Positions 31,301-42,190 of a DNA stretch of 42,360 nt are shown here, in pieces. A program made the position numbers and the translations under genes. The notes under the pieces are model-generated. The model had not been told where the DNA came from, did not search any database, and worked only from the letters and a program-made list of their open reading frames with translations. Position 1 is the stretch's first letter; every line of letters begins with the position of its first letter. This stretch comes from Selaginella moellendorffii (lineage: Eukaryota > Streptophyta > Lycopodiopsida > Selaginellales > Selaginellaceae). The stretch spans positions 16,971 through 59,330 of the forward strand of contig NW_003314460.1 in NCBI RefSeq assembly GCF_000143415.4, written 5' to 3'.

Positions 31301-33264
31301 GATAATGTTCATGATTTGGCTTTGGCTTTGTGTCATTGGCATTCGTGCATTTGCTAGTTAGCAACTATACTGACGTTCAAACGAACCAAGTGGCAAGTTT
31401 GAGTTAGTTGTGTCCAGATGAGATTGTTTAGTAAGGGTTGAGCTTTGAACTTTTCCTTGAAAAGTGATTCAATTGTGGACTATGCTAACTCTACAAGCGG
31501 AAGAGTTAGTGATTGATATTGGAATGTTTGAATCCTTATTGGATTTGAGTTGGAATATATCGATCATTGATGATTCTTCTTGTGCTTGTTATGAAGTGAG
31601 TTACGTCTTGCTATAGATGGATTCATGGAGGATCGTTTGGTGATCACTTGTTGAGCATAGCTTCATTATGTTTAGCTTTTGGATTGATGCAGGCATGCTC
31701 TTCATTAGCTTTGGCATTATGAAGTTTGGCTTATGGATATATTGAGGAGGATATTGTGGGTTGCACCATGATTTCTTCTTTAGCATTGAAGTTAGTTCGT
31801 GCGAAACTCGTGATCATTATTAGGCAAGACTTGGCTATAGACTTCTTCGAACTTTTGGTTATTTGAGTTTTCATGCTCATTGTTCCATTTGTTAGGAGTT
31901 GTTGGGGGAAGGCATTTTGGCTCATTAGCTTCGATGTTGACGTTAGTCTTTGCATCTAGCAATCATTGGTGATGATTGACTATCATCTAAGATAGTTGAT
32001 TATCCTTGTCAAGGGTTTTGCTTGATTATTGTTGGTATAGAATGATTTGCTGTTCTTCGGGATGGTAAATTCTTTCTTCAATGATAATTATGCATTTCTC
32101 TCTTGTTAGGATGATTGATGATCTTTCATGGTGGTTATTTGTTCTCTTTGATGGCTTGTGGCTTTTCGCAATATCACATGTTCTTTGTGGTTTGCTTTGG
32201 ATTGGTCTCTTGGGTTTGAGACATCCATAGGATGTTGCTGATGCTTGCTTGAGCAACTCTAGTTCCTTGGTATTGTTGACCAGGATCTATTCAGATTGAC
32301 TTTTATGATAGTTGGCATGAGTGGGTGTTTGTTGGTCTTACCGCATTCATTCTGTTCTGTTGATTATTGTTTGAGTTAGTTCTGATAGGTTGGGATGTTA
32401 TCTCCTTCGGGTGATACATTCGCGAGCATTGTGCTTGTTAGTCAATGATACTTTGTGTCTTTTGAGTTATCTCTAGTAAGTTATTGGCTTACTGTCTACT
32501 ATCTTCGGTAGTTAAGTTTCACCATTGAGTTTACTTGATGATATACTTGCTATTGAATTTTGTTGGATGGTGAATCCTATGTTTACAAATTTTGATGATC
32601 TTGGTGGTTCCTATACTATACTAGTTTATCGGATGATAACTTGCTTAGAATACTTTTGTGTTCTACTCTAAGATTTAATCATTGGTAATTAAGTCTCTAA
32701 GATATCATTGTCTCTGACTTTGATATTGTCCATCTCTTGATCTTTGAGTTTGGGCCAGTAATGGGCAGACTGGCTTCGGCACTTCGTGTGCATGTTGAAA
32801 TCTCTAGTCATGGGGTAGCTACTGTCGACTGGTCACATAACCCGCCTCTCTGTCGATGTTCCTTATTCTGTTGAAAGGGCGTGACCGTGTAAACAACTCT
32901 AACTGCCTGTTTATAGTAGTCTATCTAAACCTTACCGACGGGTTTGGTTTCTTTGCTTAGGAGGGTTGGGGCCTCTGGCTTCTCTCTCTATGTTCCTGCG
33001 GGCAGGGGCATATCACACTTTTGTAAGCTGGGTGACTCCCAGAGCAGCAAGGGTGGCTAACTCTGTTGGTCATTTCCTTGTCGGCGACGGCCGGAAGGTG
33101 TCTGAGCTGGTAGCGCATCCGCGTTAGACAAAGAGGTTGCCCCCTAACTCATTTAAGTTGGTGCATTTCTCACATAGTGTGAGTACCGTGAACTTTTTCT
33201 GGAGTTGTTTCCTTGGCGGTATTCTAGACTCGAGTATGCATCGACGAGGACGTCGATCTTCCCT

Positions 33265-33276
33265 AGGGGGGGAGAG
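33265..33276 (+). other. Inner element polypurine tract
   Basis: AGGGGGGGAGAG directly before the right LTR, the usual plus-strand primer position. Confidence 0.88.
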
Positions 33277-35339
33277 TGTCGCGCATGTGACTTCGGGTAT
33301 CGAAAGTTACCTGTCGACTAGTCCTTACGGACACTCTTACCTTACTGCCACGATGGCAGGAGGTCGATACTGCTGGTTCCCTTTATTGGAGCGACTTGGA
33401 ACAGTCCTGGAGCAACCAGCATCCCAATGCCAGGACCAGCACGCAAAACGGAGCCAAACGGAGTCTGGCGCTATTTCGGCATACCGGTGGCCTAACGCGA
33501 GGACATGGGTACTCCACCAACTAGCATGGAATGGAACTTGGGCTTAGACCCAAGCCGGACGCAGAACAAGGACAGGCACGCAAGCGGGAGCTAAACTATG
33601 CCTCAGGTTGGTCGGCCATGCCCGACCTACCCACTATCCCTACTATACATTTGGAACCCCCCACAGCCCCCCCCCCTTGAGGAACACACGCTTTGGGCTT
33701 TCACCCAAAGCCTCCCTTAGTATCAGGAGTTAGTCTCTGGGACAAGCTCGAAACTTACTAAATATGGAATGTCCCTAGATTGCGAATTTGGACATGGGAT
33801 GAACACCATTGTGTTCAGGACGATCTCTACATTCCGTAGATATGCCAAATGAGCAAATCTGGACATTTTCCATAAATAGCATTTGGGACCGAAATGAGAC
33901 CAACACAAAGGGCATGATAGCGAGGGTGTTTGGCAGACACGGTAAGCTATCATGTAGCGATATTGAGGGACCAATCTCAATACGCGAGGGTTCTTGTCAA
34001 GCCAGTGCAAGACAGAGCAAAAGAGAACTAACAAGCCGGGCCAAGTATGCTTAGCTAAATAGACACTTAGGAATTCCTTCCTTATGCTCATCCGGCCAAG
34101 TACAGATGCAAAGTCCAGTTTACTAACACTTGAACAAGAGGGGCTGATAAAGGGAACCAGCAATACCGACCTCCTGCCATCGTGGCAGTAAGGTAAGAGT
34201 GTCCGTAAGGACTGGTCGACAGGTAACTTTCGATACCCGAAGTCACATTCGCGACACTCTCCCCCCCTTGGGAAGATCGACGTCCTCGTCGATGCATACT
34301 CCAGTCTAGAATACCGCCAAGGAAACAACTCCATAAAAAGTTCACGGTACTCACACTATGTGAGAAATGCATAAGGAAGGAATTCCTAAGTGTCTATTTA
34401 GCTGAGCATACTTGGCCCGGCTTGTTAGTTCTCTTTTGCTCTGTCTTGCACTGGCTTGACAAGAACCCTCGCGTATTGAGATTGGTCCCTCAATATCGCT
34501 GGATGATAGTTTACCGTGTCTGCCAAACACCCTCGCTATCATGCCCTTTGTGTTAGTCTCATTTCGGTCCCAAATGCTATTTATGGAAAGTGTCCAGATT
34601 TGCTCATTTGGCATATCTACGGAATGTAGAGATCGGCCTGAACACAATGGTGTTCGTCCCGTGTCCAAATTTGCAATCTAAGGACATTCCATATTTAGTA
34701 AGTTTCGAGCTTGTCCCAGAGACTAACTCCTGATACTAAGGGAGGCTTGGGGTGAAAGCCCAAAGCGTGTGTCCCTCAAGGGGGGGGGGCTGTGGGGGGT
34801 TCCAAATGTATAGTAGGGATAGTGGGTAGGTCGGGCATGGCCGACCAACCTGAGGCATAGTTTAGCTCCCGCTTGCGTGCCTGTCCTTGTTCTGCGTCCG
34901 GCTTGGGTCTAAGCCCAAGTTCCATTCCATGCTAGTTGGTGGAGTACCCATATCCTCGCGTTAGGCCACCGGTATGCTGAAATAGCGCCAGACTCCGTTT
35001 GGCTCTGTTTTGCGTGCTGGTCCTGGCATTGGGATGCTGGTTACTCTAGGACTGTTCCAAGTCGCTCTGGGCTCCTGTCCCTTCGCTCCTTGGGCTTCAT
35101 GCTTGGGAGTTGCTCCGTGGTTCGGTTCTGTCACTCCTCGGCTCCATGCTTGAGAGTTTGGCACCGTTCCTTCGTTTAGTGGCCCAAGGCCCTGAACCTC
35201 GGGTCCTGTGGACACGTGGCATGGACACGTGGCATGTGACACGTGGCATCTGTCACGTGGCACAAAGAGGGTTCCGCTTCGTGGTGTTATCCTATGGTAA
35301 ATCACCATAGGATAAAGGGTCAAAACCACGTGCGCTACA
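33277..35339 (+). repeat. Inner right LTR with fold-back insert
   Basis: LTR positions 1-113 are at 33,277-33,389 and positions 173-1,140 at 34,372-35,339. Positions 114-172 are missing and replaced by an inverted 982-bp segment (next entry). Confidence 0.93.
33390..34371 (-). repeat. Inverted LTR + polypurine tract + internal segment inside inner right LTR
   Basis: It reads in reverse the LTR from position 867 to 1, then the polypurine tract, then internal bases matching 33,162-33,276. The length fits exactly (867+115=982). The inverted copy carries point differences from the flanking LTRs (for example GCGAATG versus GCGCATG after the LTR start and a T-to-C change in GTCGACTAGTC), so it came from a different element copy. 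The right junction shares GCA with the resumed LTR. Confidence 0.92.
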
Positions 35340-35344
35340 CAGAC
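35340..35344. repeat. Inner element target-site duplication, right
   Basis: CAGAC directly after the CA of the inner right LTR. Confidence 0.95.
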
Positions 35345-36153
35345 CGACAAGCGGGGTAGCTTGGTGAAGTGTTCAAGAGCCGGCTCTAGTTCCCCCGGGA
35401 GATCGACTGGCCGATGCTCCCAGTCCAAGTATGGGTGGCACTACCTACTTGGATACCTGGTGTGGCTCAACGGAACCCGCTCTAAGCCCATGGCTAGAGC
35501 ACCCAAGGGCAGAAGGCGAGGAGAGTACCCAGGTGGCTCGCGTAAGGCCACGGTGTTCCGAAATGTTGTCCCAAAGGCCCAGACTATGGAAAGGAAGAGG
35601 AGCAGTCCTCTGGGGTAGTGACCAAGGACACAGTCGTGTGGTGAGGAAGTCCCAGAGGACCGTGGGACTTAGTGGTCGGGCCTGTAGGCCTCGATCCAGT
35701 GGCAGTGTTGGCAAACACGGCCAGGGGCAGAAAGGGACTTAGTGGGGACTGACAGAGGGATATTGGGGAAGGCTATTCCCCTTGTTGGTGGGCATCCTAA
35801 GGATGCTAAAGAGTGGATCTGAGATGACCACTCACGGATGGGTTACCTAGTCTTGGAGAGCCAAGACTGTGATGCAAGTGGTATTGGACTACCAGTGTGG
35901 CAAAGGTGATTAGGCATGGCCTTAGCGTAACAGGCTGCTATGTCGGTGGTACCTTTGAGTGTCGGTCGTGGGATCGGACACGTGGAGCACTTGGACCAAG
36001 TGCAAATGTTGAGTGGCATGGATGCCATTCTTGGGGCTAGCAAGTCCCAAGTCCTGGATTGGACTTATGGAGGTTGTGAATGAGACTCCTCCAAGTGGTC
36101 AGAGGTGTGGTTAAGTGACTAAAGTAGAATGGAAAATTTAGTCGCTTACAATT

Positions 36154-36165
36154 TGGTATCGGAGC
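36154..36165 (+). other. Outer element primer-binding site
   Basis: TGGTATCGGAGC lies 3 bases after the LTR, one mismatch from the tRNA-Met type TGGTATCAGAGC. Confidence 0.88.
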
Positions 36166-38637
36166 TGTTCCTTAGTCCGACTTTTATTGGTGCTCAAGTA
36201 TATCACCACTAGTGTTGGTATCGGAAGGTCCATGGAGTGGGCCTATCCTTGAGGAGTAGCAAGTCGGGAAGACATGGCTCTCCATTACAGTTCATGTGTG
36301 AACTTGTAGACGAGGTGGTGGATAGAAAAGGGCCAATAATGGAACGACTTTGGGATCTTGGGAACAGTGCAAGGTTTTCCTCATTGAGTTGAGGATGTGA
36401 TCCGGATGAGCATTTGTCTCAGCAAGTTGGTTAAGGTTGTTATGGTAAACAACTAAAGTTGGGATCACGGGAAAGATAGAGACTCCAAAACAATAAAGGA
36501 GTCACAAGATTATCCTCATATAGTTGAGGTTGGTGCTCATGAATGTGAGACCAGAGGTAATGACCGTGGGAGGTCAAATACGGAAGAGGACTCAAGTCCT
36601 TGAAATGGTAGCCGGGGCTACCTTTAATAAATGCTGGAACAACCCAAGGAGTTGGGGGGTGTACTTAGAGATGAGTGGTATTCTCATCGCATGGACAAGT
36701 AGTCCTAAGGGGCAAAAGTTGCCCCCAGAGAACAAAATCAAGTGTCGGAGTAACACTTGTGAAAATAGTCCTTTTGAGTAGGACAGGAATGCAAGAAGTG
36801 TATTCCAGTGAGCTAGTGCCTCACAAGTAAGACCTTAAGGGTCTGTGGATTAACCAAGTCCAAAACTGCTGGATGACTCAAGTAGAGTCAACAGATGGTC
36901 CTAAAAGGACTAATGGAAGCATTTGGACTGAGGTGTGTTGTACCCCATAAAGGATGGGGGGGGGGATCATAGGATCCAAGGATGAGAATAGAGGGTATCT
37001 CATTGATGGTAAAATGTGCCATGCTAAAGTTATGGGAAAGGTGTTCCCAGAAGAAAACAACTTTGACACGAAGTTGTGTGGGACCTTTATGGTGCAATGC
37101 TAACGGATGGTTGGCATGAGAAAGAGCGGTGTTGGTCTTGGCAAAGACTTAGACACGAAGGGGAAATGTCATAGAGGTAGGCTCGTGGAGCCGATGGTGT
37201 GGAGACACCAAATGTGCCAAGGTGTGATACCTTGAGGCTATGTTGGTGGGTTCATGAGAACCCCTTGCCAAAGGAATCCCAATGGAAATGGGAATAGCAT
37301 AGCCTCAGCTGCAGAGCATGCAGTTGGAGTGTGGTGACCCAGATAATGATGGAGGTGTGAAAGCACCAAGCAATGAGTTGTAGGACTTGACAACTATAAG
37401 GCAACTAAGCAAGAGGTGCAAAATAACTGGTTAAACGGGTAGAAGGTAGCTACCCAAGACTTCTTAATAGCATAGGGAAGTTGGATATACCCTTACGGGG
37501 GATAAGTTGCTTGTGTTGCGATATAGTAAGTCAATGTCATAAAAGGAAATACTCATTGTCAAGAAAGCCATCATTAGGACACCCGAACACTCTAGAACAC
37601 CAAAGAGTGGTGTTTGATGTCGCGAGGGCAATGGATAAAGCCCAAGGGACTAAGTCCCTAGCGAATGATGGATAGAAGGTGCTATCCAAATGTCCAAGGT
37701 TGCGGAGACAGGAGAGGACTGTCTACCCGAGTTGGACAAAGCCAAAAATGGAATTTTGGCAAGGCTAGTGATGGGCATGTAAAGGCCCATAAGCAACAAT
37801 GTAATCCCAGTGTGTGGGATTATAAGGTGAGCATACCCGGATTGAGGAACCACTCCCTAGGCTATTGGGTAGGTTCACCCCTAAGAATACTTACTAAAGC
37901 ATGATAGAAAGTGCAAAGCTATCCTTCTGGTCTGGAGGAGAATGACCAAAGGAAAGGTGTGAAGCCAAAAAGCAAGAAGTAAGGGGATAGAACCGAACCG
38001 TAGGAATCAAAGGGCATAACCAAGGTTGGTTATGCCAGCTGGGAGTGGAGAATCAAGTGGGGGCTCGAGGGTGTTGCCGCTAGCAACCGTGATGCCATGG
38101 AGAGTTTAAAATATGGAATTGTCCATGTTAGACTATGTGGCATTTGGAAGGCTTGCAAAAAGGGAGGCCTTAGCAAGCTGAGGGACAGAGTTCCTTCAAG
38201 GTTCCCAAAGACGATTCTAGGTAGCTTAGTACCTAGAAAGGCCAAGTGTAAATGGTTCATGGAACGCGCGAAATCAGAGTGGCGCAGCAGAAGCGTGGTC
38301 TTGAAGCTTGCCATGAGGCAAGGCTATCAAGGTTAGGGAAGTAGTTCCCGAGTGTTCAAAGAGAGGGCTTTGAACGAAAGTCGATGGTCAAGGACTTTCA
38401 CGCTTATGCAGGAACCATGTTACAGTGGTCGGAGGACTTGCCAAGCGAGATTGGCACGTCGGGGGAACAAATACCCTAGTTGAAGGTGATAACTTCAAAA
38501 AGGGTGGGCCATGGGGCCGAGCATGGAGGAGTCCATGCATGATCACAGACATGTCAAGTGAGAGGACTTGGCAGTGTGGAGGAACTAGGTTCCTAAACTG
38601 TGATCTGTAGCGCGCTTTAAAAATAAGGTGGTGCACC

Positions 38638-38750
38638 GGCGTGGGGAGTCACGCCAGGCATCTTGTGTGATGCCATCCGTAGATGCATACACGGAGGTTG
38701 GGTTCGAGTCCCGACCCTCTAGTGCTTGGGTTCGAGTCCCAAATCACTAG
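38638..38750 (+). other. Run of five hairpins with two tRNA T-arm-like loops
   Basis: Consecutive perfect or near-perfect hairpins: GGCGTG/CACGCC (38,638-38,655), GGCATC/GATGCC (38,657-38,674), TCCGT/ACGGA (38,676-38,695), GTTGGG-TTCGAGT-CCCGAC (38,697-38,715) and CTAGTG-c-TTGGG-TTCGAGT-CCCAA-at-CACTAG (38,719-38,750). The last two have the 7-base TTCGAGT loop of tRNA T-arms, which is also the B-box of RNA polymerase III promoters. No complete tRNA cloverleaf or A-box is recognised. Confidence 0.75.
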
Positions 38751-40250
38751 GGCGTGGTGATGGTTTGGAATATGAGGACACTCATATTTCGGTGGTCATG
38801 GACTCTCAGTGGGGAGACTGGTTTGGGCACACCGCCAAGCGAGGGATGCCTCGGAGTCGTGATGCACGGTTAGATTGCTTAGTGTGAAAGCTCAGCATAT
38901 CTAACTTGAACGCTTTGGTGCAAGTGGCACCAAGGACGTGGTGAGTGAGATGGGGACACCTAATCTCAGTTGCTATGAACCCTTGGCCGTAAGGGCTGGC
39001 TTGGGTGCACCGCCAAGTGTGGGGGATGCCCCCGGGGTTATAGTCAACAATTTGAAGGTCTGAAAGACCTAGTACCTATTGGCAAACCTGTTAAGGTGCC
39101 GAGGTGAGATCACTAGGTGATCTTGTGGCTAAATAAGGACAAAGTCTTTGTTTGGGTTAAGGAATAAGGTTCCTAGTTCAAAGTGTTGATTTGAACTATT
39201 GATGATGGTGTGGCTTGGTCAAGGTGACCAAGTGGGAAAAGCACCTTAGGGAAGTAAGCTATGTCATTGCGATGGCATAGTGTGAGCAAGGAAAGTAGTC
39301 TCTATAAGAGACCCATGGGAGGGTCACAAGTTGGGCTGTGGATAGAGCCCACAGCAGAAGGTGCTAAAGAGACTTGCTAGGGGTGAACACCCTAGTCTTG
39401 GCAAAGCAAAGCCTTTGCTAAGGAATCAAAGGAATACCTCAAGGAGGGAGGTAGACATTCGGTGTTGCTGGGTGCAACCATCAACGGATAGGAGCAAAAG
39501 ATGAGTGGCCAGGATAGGGCCGTGGAATCCCTTGGAAGGATTCCAAGTGGCAAAGTTACGCGAGGAACACTAATGTGTTGAACGCTAACAAATTGCGGGA
39601 AAGGAAGTGTGTTTCCAAGGATGGATTCCAAATTGCTCCGATTTGGCGAAAGTGGAAGCTCCAAGGGAGGGAGCGGTAAGGTAGCCAAATGATAGGGCGA
39701 TGGACAACCCTAGCACAAAGTGTGATAAATGGAACTTAGTGCCCAAGGTGGCACGAAATAGAAGAGAGGATGATGGTGCCCTCAAGTAATGAACTTCCTA
39801 GGATAGGGAAGTAGAGTTGCACAATCTGTGCAAGGCAAGGTGTTAGAGACACCTAGGAAATTGACTTCCAAAAGTCAAAAGAGTAAAAGTTCCAAGGTGC
39901 AAACATTCAATAGATGGAAATTGAGACTACTCGAGAAGGAGTAGTGGGATTGACTTAGAGAAGGGTCTCTAAGAGGTTTAGCGGGAACTAAACCAATAAA
40001 AGGAGAGAACCACTACATGTGGTCCAATCAGTCTCCAAGTTGGAGAGACTACCCTCCTTAGAGGATATGCAAAAGGCATGGTGAGCCTTCAATGTCCAAC
40101 CATTGACGAATATGGAGAAGGCATGGTGAGCCTTCAATGTCACACCATTGACAAATATTGGCTACGCGCCAAGGATGGAAATGGTAACACATGCGGGTGT
40201 TACTTTATAAAATGGTTCACCGTTCGATAAGGACATCGAACTTCGTCTAT

Positions 40251-40262
40251 GGGTGGTGGAGT
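40251..40262 (+). other. Outer element polypurine tract
   Basis: GGGTGGTGGAGT before the right LTR. It is purine-rich but interrupted by T. Confidence 0.65.
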
Positions 40263-42058
40263 TGTGAGACACAAAATCCCTAGGCCCCAAAGTGGAGCCG
40301 GAAGGGCGCCACATGGTAGTGGCCGAAGCGAGAGCCAAACGAGCGTAACACGTTTGGACCAAAAGCTCCGACTTGAAAAGTCAAGAGCGGGAGTGGAACT
40401 CCCAACGAAGTGCTCGAGGAACGAGCACGAAGCGAGCAAAAGGCGAGGCTCCAAAAAGGGACCCAAAAGGACCAACACATGACACGTGGGAGTGTCCGAG
40501 ATGGACTCGAGTTGGAGTCCGAAGTGGAGTCCGAGATGGACCCGAGTTGGAGTCCGAAGTGGAGTCCGAGATGGACCCGAGTTGGAGTACGAAGTGGAGT
40601 CCGAGATGGACCCGAGTTGGAGTCCGAAGTGGAGTCCGAGATGGACCCGAGTTGGAGTCCGAAGTGGAGTCTGAGATGGACCCGAGTTGGAGTCCGAGAT
40701 GGAGTCCGAGATGGAGTCCGAGGTGGACCCGAGATGGACCCGAAATGCAGTTCGAGATGGAGTCCGAGATGGACCCGAGATGGAGTCCGAGATGGAGTCC
40801 GAGATGGACCCGAGATGGACCCGAGATGGACCCGAGATGGAGTCCGAGATGGAGTCCGAGATGGACCCGAGATGGAGTCCGAGATGGAGTCCGAGATGGA
40901 GTCCGAAGTCGAGACCGAGACCGGGACCGAGACCGAGACCAAGACCGAGACCGAGATCGGGACCGAGACCGAGCCCGAGCCCGAGCCCGAGACCGAGCCC
41001 GAGCCCGAGACCGAGCCCGAATCCGAGTCCGAGTCCGAGTCCGAGTCCGAGTCTAGAGCCTGAGAGGGTGAAAGCCCAAAGCGTTCGTCTCCCAGACCCT
41101 GGGGGGTTTGGTGAGCTCCAAAAGTATAGCAGGGGGAGGACTGCAGTGGAGCCAGTTTGGCCAGGAAAGGCCAGTTTTTCCCAGGAAGGCCGGACCCAGT
41201 GCTGGGTGATGAGCTGCCCACTGGGAAGTCCAAGACTAGAGTGAACACAGACCGACAAGCGGGGTAGCTTGGTGAAGTGTTCAAGAGCCGGCTCTAGTTC
41301 CCTCGGGAGATCGACTGGCCGATGCTCCCAGTTCAAGTATGGGTGGCACTACCTACTTGGATACCTGGTGTGGCTCAACGGAACCCGCTCTAAGCCCATG
41401 GCTAGAGCACCCAAGGGCAGAAGGCGAGGAGAGTACCCAGGTGGCTCGCGTAAGGCCACGGTGTTCCGAAATGTTGTCCCAAAGGCCCAGACTATGGAAA
41501 GGAAGAGGAGCAGTCCTCTGGGGTAGTGACCAAGGACACAGTCGTGTGGTGAGGAAGTCCCAGAGGACCGTGGGACTTAGTGGTCGGGCCTGTGGGCCTC
41601 GATCCAGTGGCAGTGTTGGCAAACACGGCCAGGGGCAGAAAGGGACTTAGTGGGGACTGACAGAGGGATATTGGGGAAGGCTATTCCCCTTGTTGGTGGG
41701 CATCCTAAGGATGCTAAAGAGTGGATCTGAGATGACCACTCACGGATGGGTTACCTAGTCTTGGAGAGCCAAGACTGTGATGCAAGTGGTATTGGACTAC
41801 CAGTGTGGCAAAGGTGATTAGGCATGGCCTTAGCGTAACAGGCTGCTATGTCGGTGGTACCTTTGAGTGTCGGTCGTGGGATCAGACACGTGGAGCACTT
41901 GGACCAAGTGCAAATGTTGAGTGGCATGGATGCCATTCTTGGGGCTAGCAAATCCCAAGTCCTGGATTGGACTTATGGAGGTTGTGAATGAGACTCCTCC
42001 AAGTGGTCAGAGGTGTGGTTAAGTGACTAAAGTAGAATGGAAAATTTAGTCGCTTACA
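40263..42058 (+). repeat. Outer right LTR (1,796 bp)
   Basis: Complete TG...CA LTR containing the hexameric minisatellite (40,490-41,055) and the uninterrupted target site of the inner element near 41,245. ORFs of 185-378 codons on both strands here are minisatellite artefacts. Confidence 0.94.
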
Positions 42059-42063
42059 ATGAG
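42059..42063. repeat. Outer element target-site duplication, right
   Basis: ATGAG directly after the CA of the right LTR. Confidence 0.92.
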
Positions 42064-42190
42064 GAGATTTATAAATAAAATTTTGTTTAGAAATTATAGA
42101 TTGTGCATGTTATTAGCTTCTATGCACTATTTGGCAGAACAAAAAGGGAACACTACATTTAATAGAGTATGCATGACTGTAAGCTTTTAA
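42064..42190 (+). pseudogene. Continuation of DnaJ-like reading frame after the retrotransposon
   Basis: With one ATGAG removed, the frame of the 26,040-26,125 exon runs on through RRFINKILFRNYRLCMLLAS to a TAA at 42,188-42,190. The hydrophobic CMLLASMHYL part could be the remains of a C-terminal membrane segment. The join is exact, but AT-rich DNA can stay open by chance for this length. Confidence 0.4.

Larger units (their letters stand above)
28351..33276 (+). mobile_element. Inner element internal region, no coding capacity
   Basis: 4.9 kb of T/G-rich DNA full of TTG/TGG words. In the sample 29,281-29,340 I count 20 T, 14 G, 16 A and 10 C. No retroviral protein motif is seen in either strand. 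The last 300 bases (about 32,950-33,276) are less skewed, and a tRNA-A-box-like stretch (TGTCTGAGCTGG, 33,099-33,110) lies there. Confidence 0.85.
27211..35339 (+). mobile_element. Inner LTR retrotransposon nested in outer left LTR
   Basis: An 8,129-bp insertion starting TGTCGCGC and ending GCGCTACA, with 5-bp duplication CAGAC. It has a left LTR 27,211-28,350, primer site at 28,353, internal region 28,351-33,276, polypurine tract 33,265-33,276 and a right LTR 33,277-35,339 that contains a fold-back insert. The directly comparable LTR parts (27,383-28,350 and 34,372-35,339) show no difference that I can see, so the insertion is recent. The internal 4.9 kb has no ORF above 140 codons and no recognisable gag or pol, so it is a LARD-type non-autonomous element. 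Confidence 0.94.
26126..36150 (+). repeat. Outer left LTR, split by inner element
   Basis: Parts are 26,126-27,210 and 35,345-36,150, about 1,891 bp once the nested element and one duplicated CAGAC are removed. It is longer than the right LTR (1,796 bp), mainly through extra minisatellite units and a duplicated CAGTTTGGCCAGGAAAGGC block near 27,090-27,130. It starts TGTGAGACACAAAATCCC and ends CGCTTACA. Confidence 0.93.
36151..40262 (+). mobile_element. Outer element internal region, no coding capacity
   Basis: 4.1 kb of purine-rich DNA on the plus strand (41 of 60 bases are A or G in 39,481-39,540). No ORF exceeds about 100 codons, and no gag or pol motif is seen. It contains the hairpin run at 38,638-38,750, an approximately 60-bp motif occurring twice (about 38,815-38,875 and 38,993-39,045, shared words CACCGCCAAG and GGGATGCC), and a short doublet AAGGCATGGTGAGCCTTCAA at about 40,073 and 40,117. 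Confidence 0.85.
26126..42058 (+). mobile_element. Outer LTR retrotransposon (LARD-like, non-coding)
   Basis: TG...CA-ended LTRs, a 5-bp target duplication ATGAG, a tRNA-Met-type primer site (36,154) and a polypurine tract (40,251-40,262) define a complete insertion on the plus strand. Without the nested element it is about 7.8 kb. The internal region (36,151-40,262) has no ORF above about 100 codons and no gag, protease, reverse-transcriptase or integrase motif that I can see, so mobilisation would depend on another element's proteins. Superfamily (Gypsy or Copia) cannot be told. The two LTRs differ by scattered substitutions, repeat length and a 19-base duplication, so it is older than the inner element. 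Confidence 0.93.

Noticed and set aside
33723-34334. 203-codon minus ORF as a possible retrotransposon protein
   Set aside because: It lies in the inverted LTR copy, and its parts are the same LTR translations found elsewhere. No protein motif is seen.
38697-38750. A tRNA gene
   Set aside because: Only T-arm-like hairpins are present. I could not find an A-box, an anticodon arm with a 7-base loop, or an acceptor stem in the right positions.
40200-41336. 378-codon minus ORF in the outer right LTR
   Set aside because: Same hexamer artefact as in the left LTR, with added LTR sequence at both ends.
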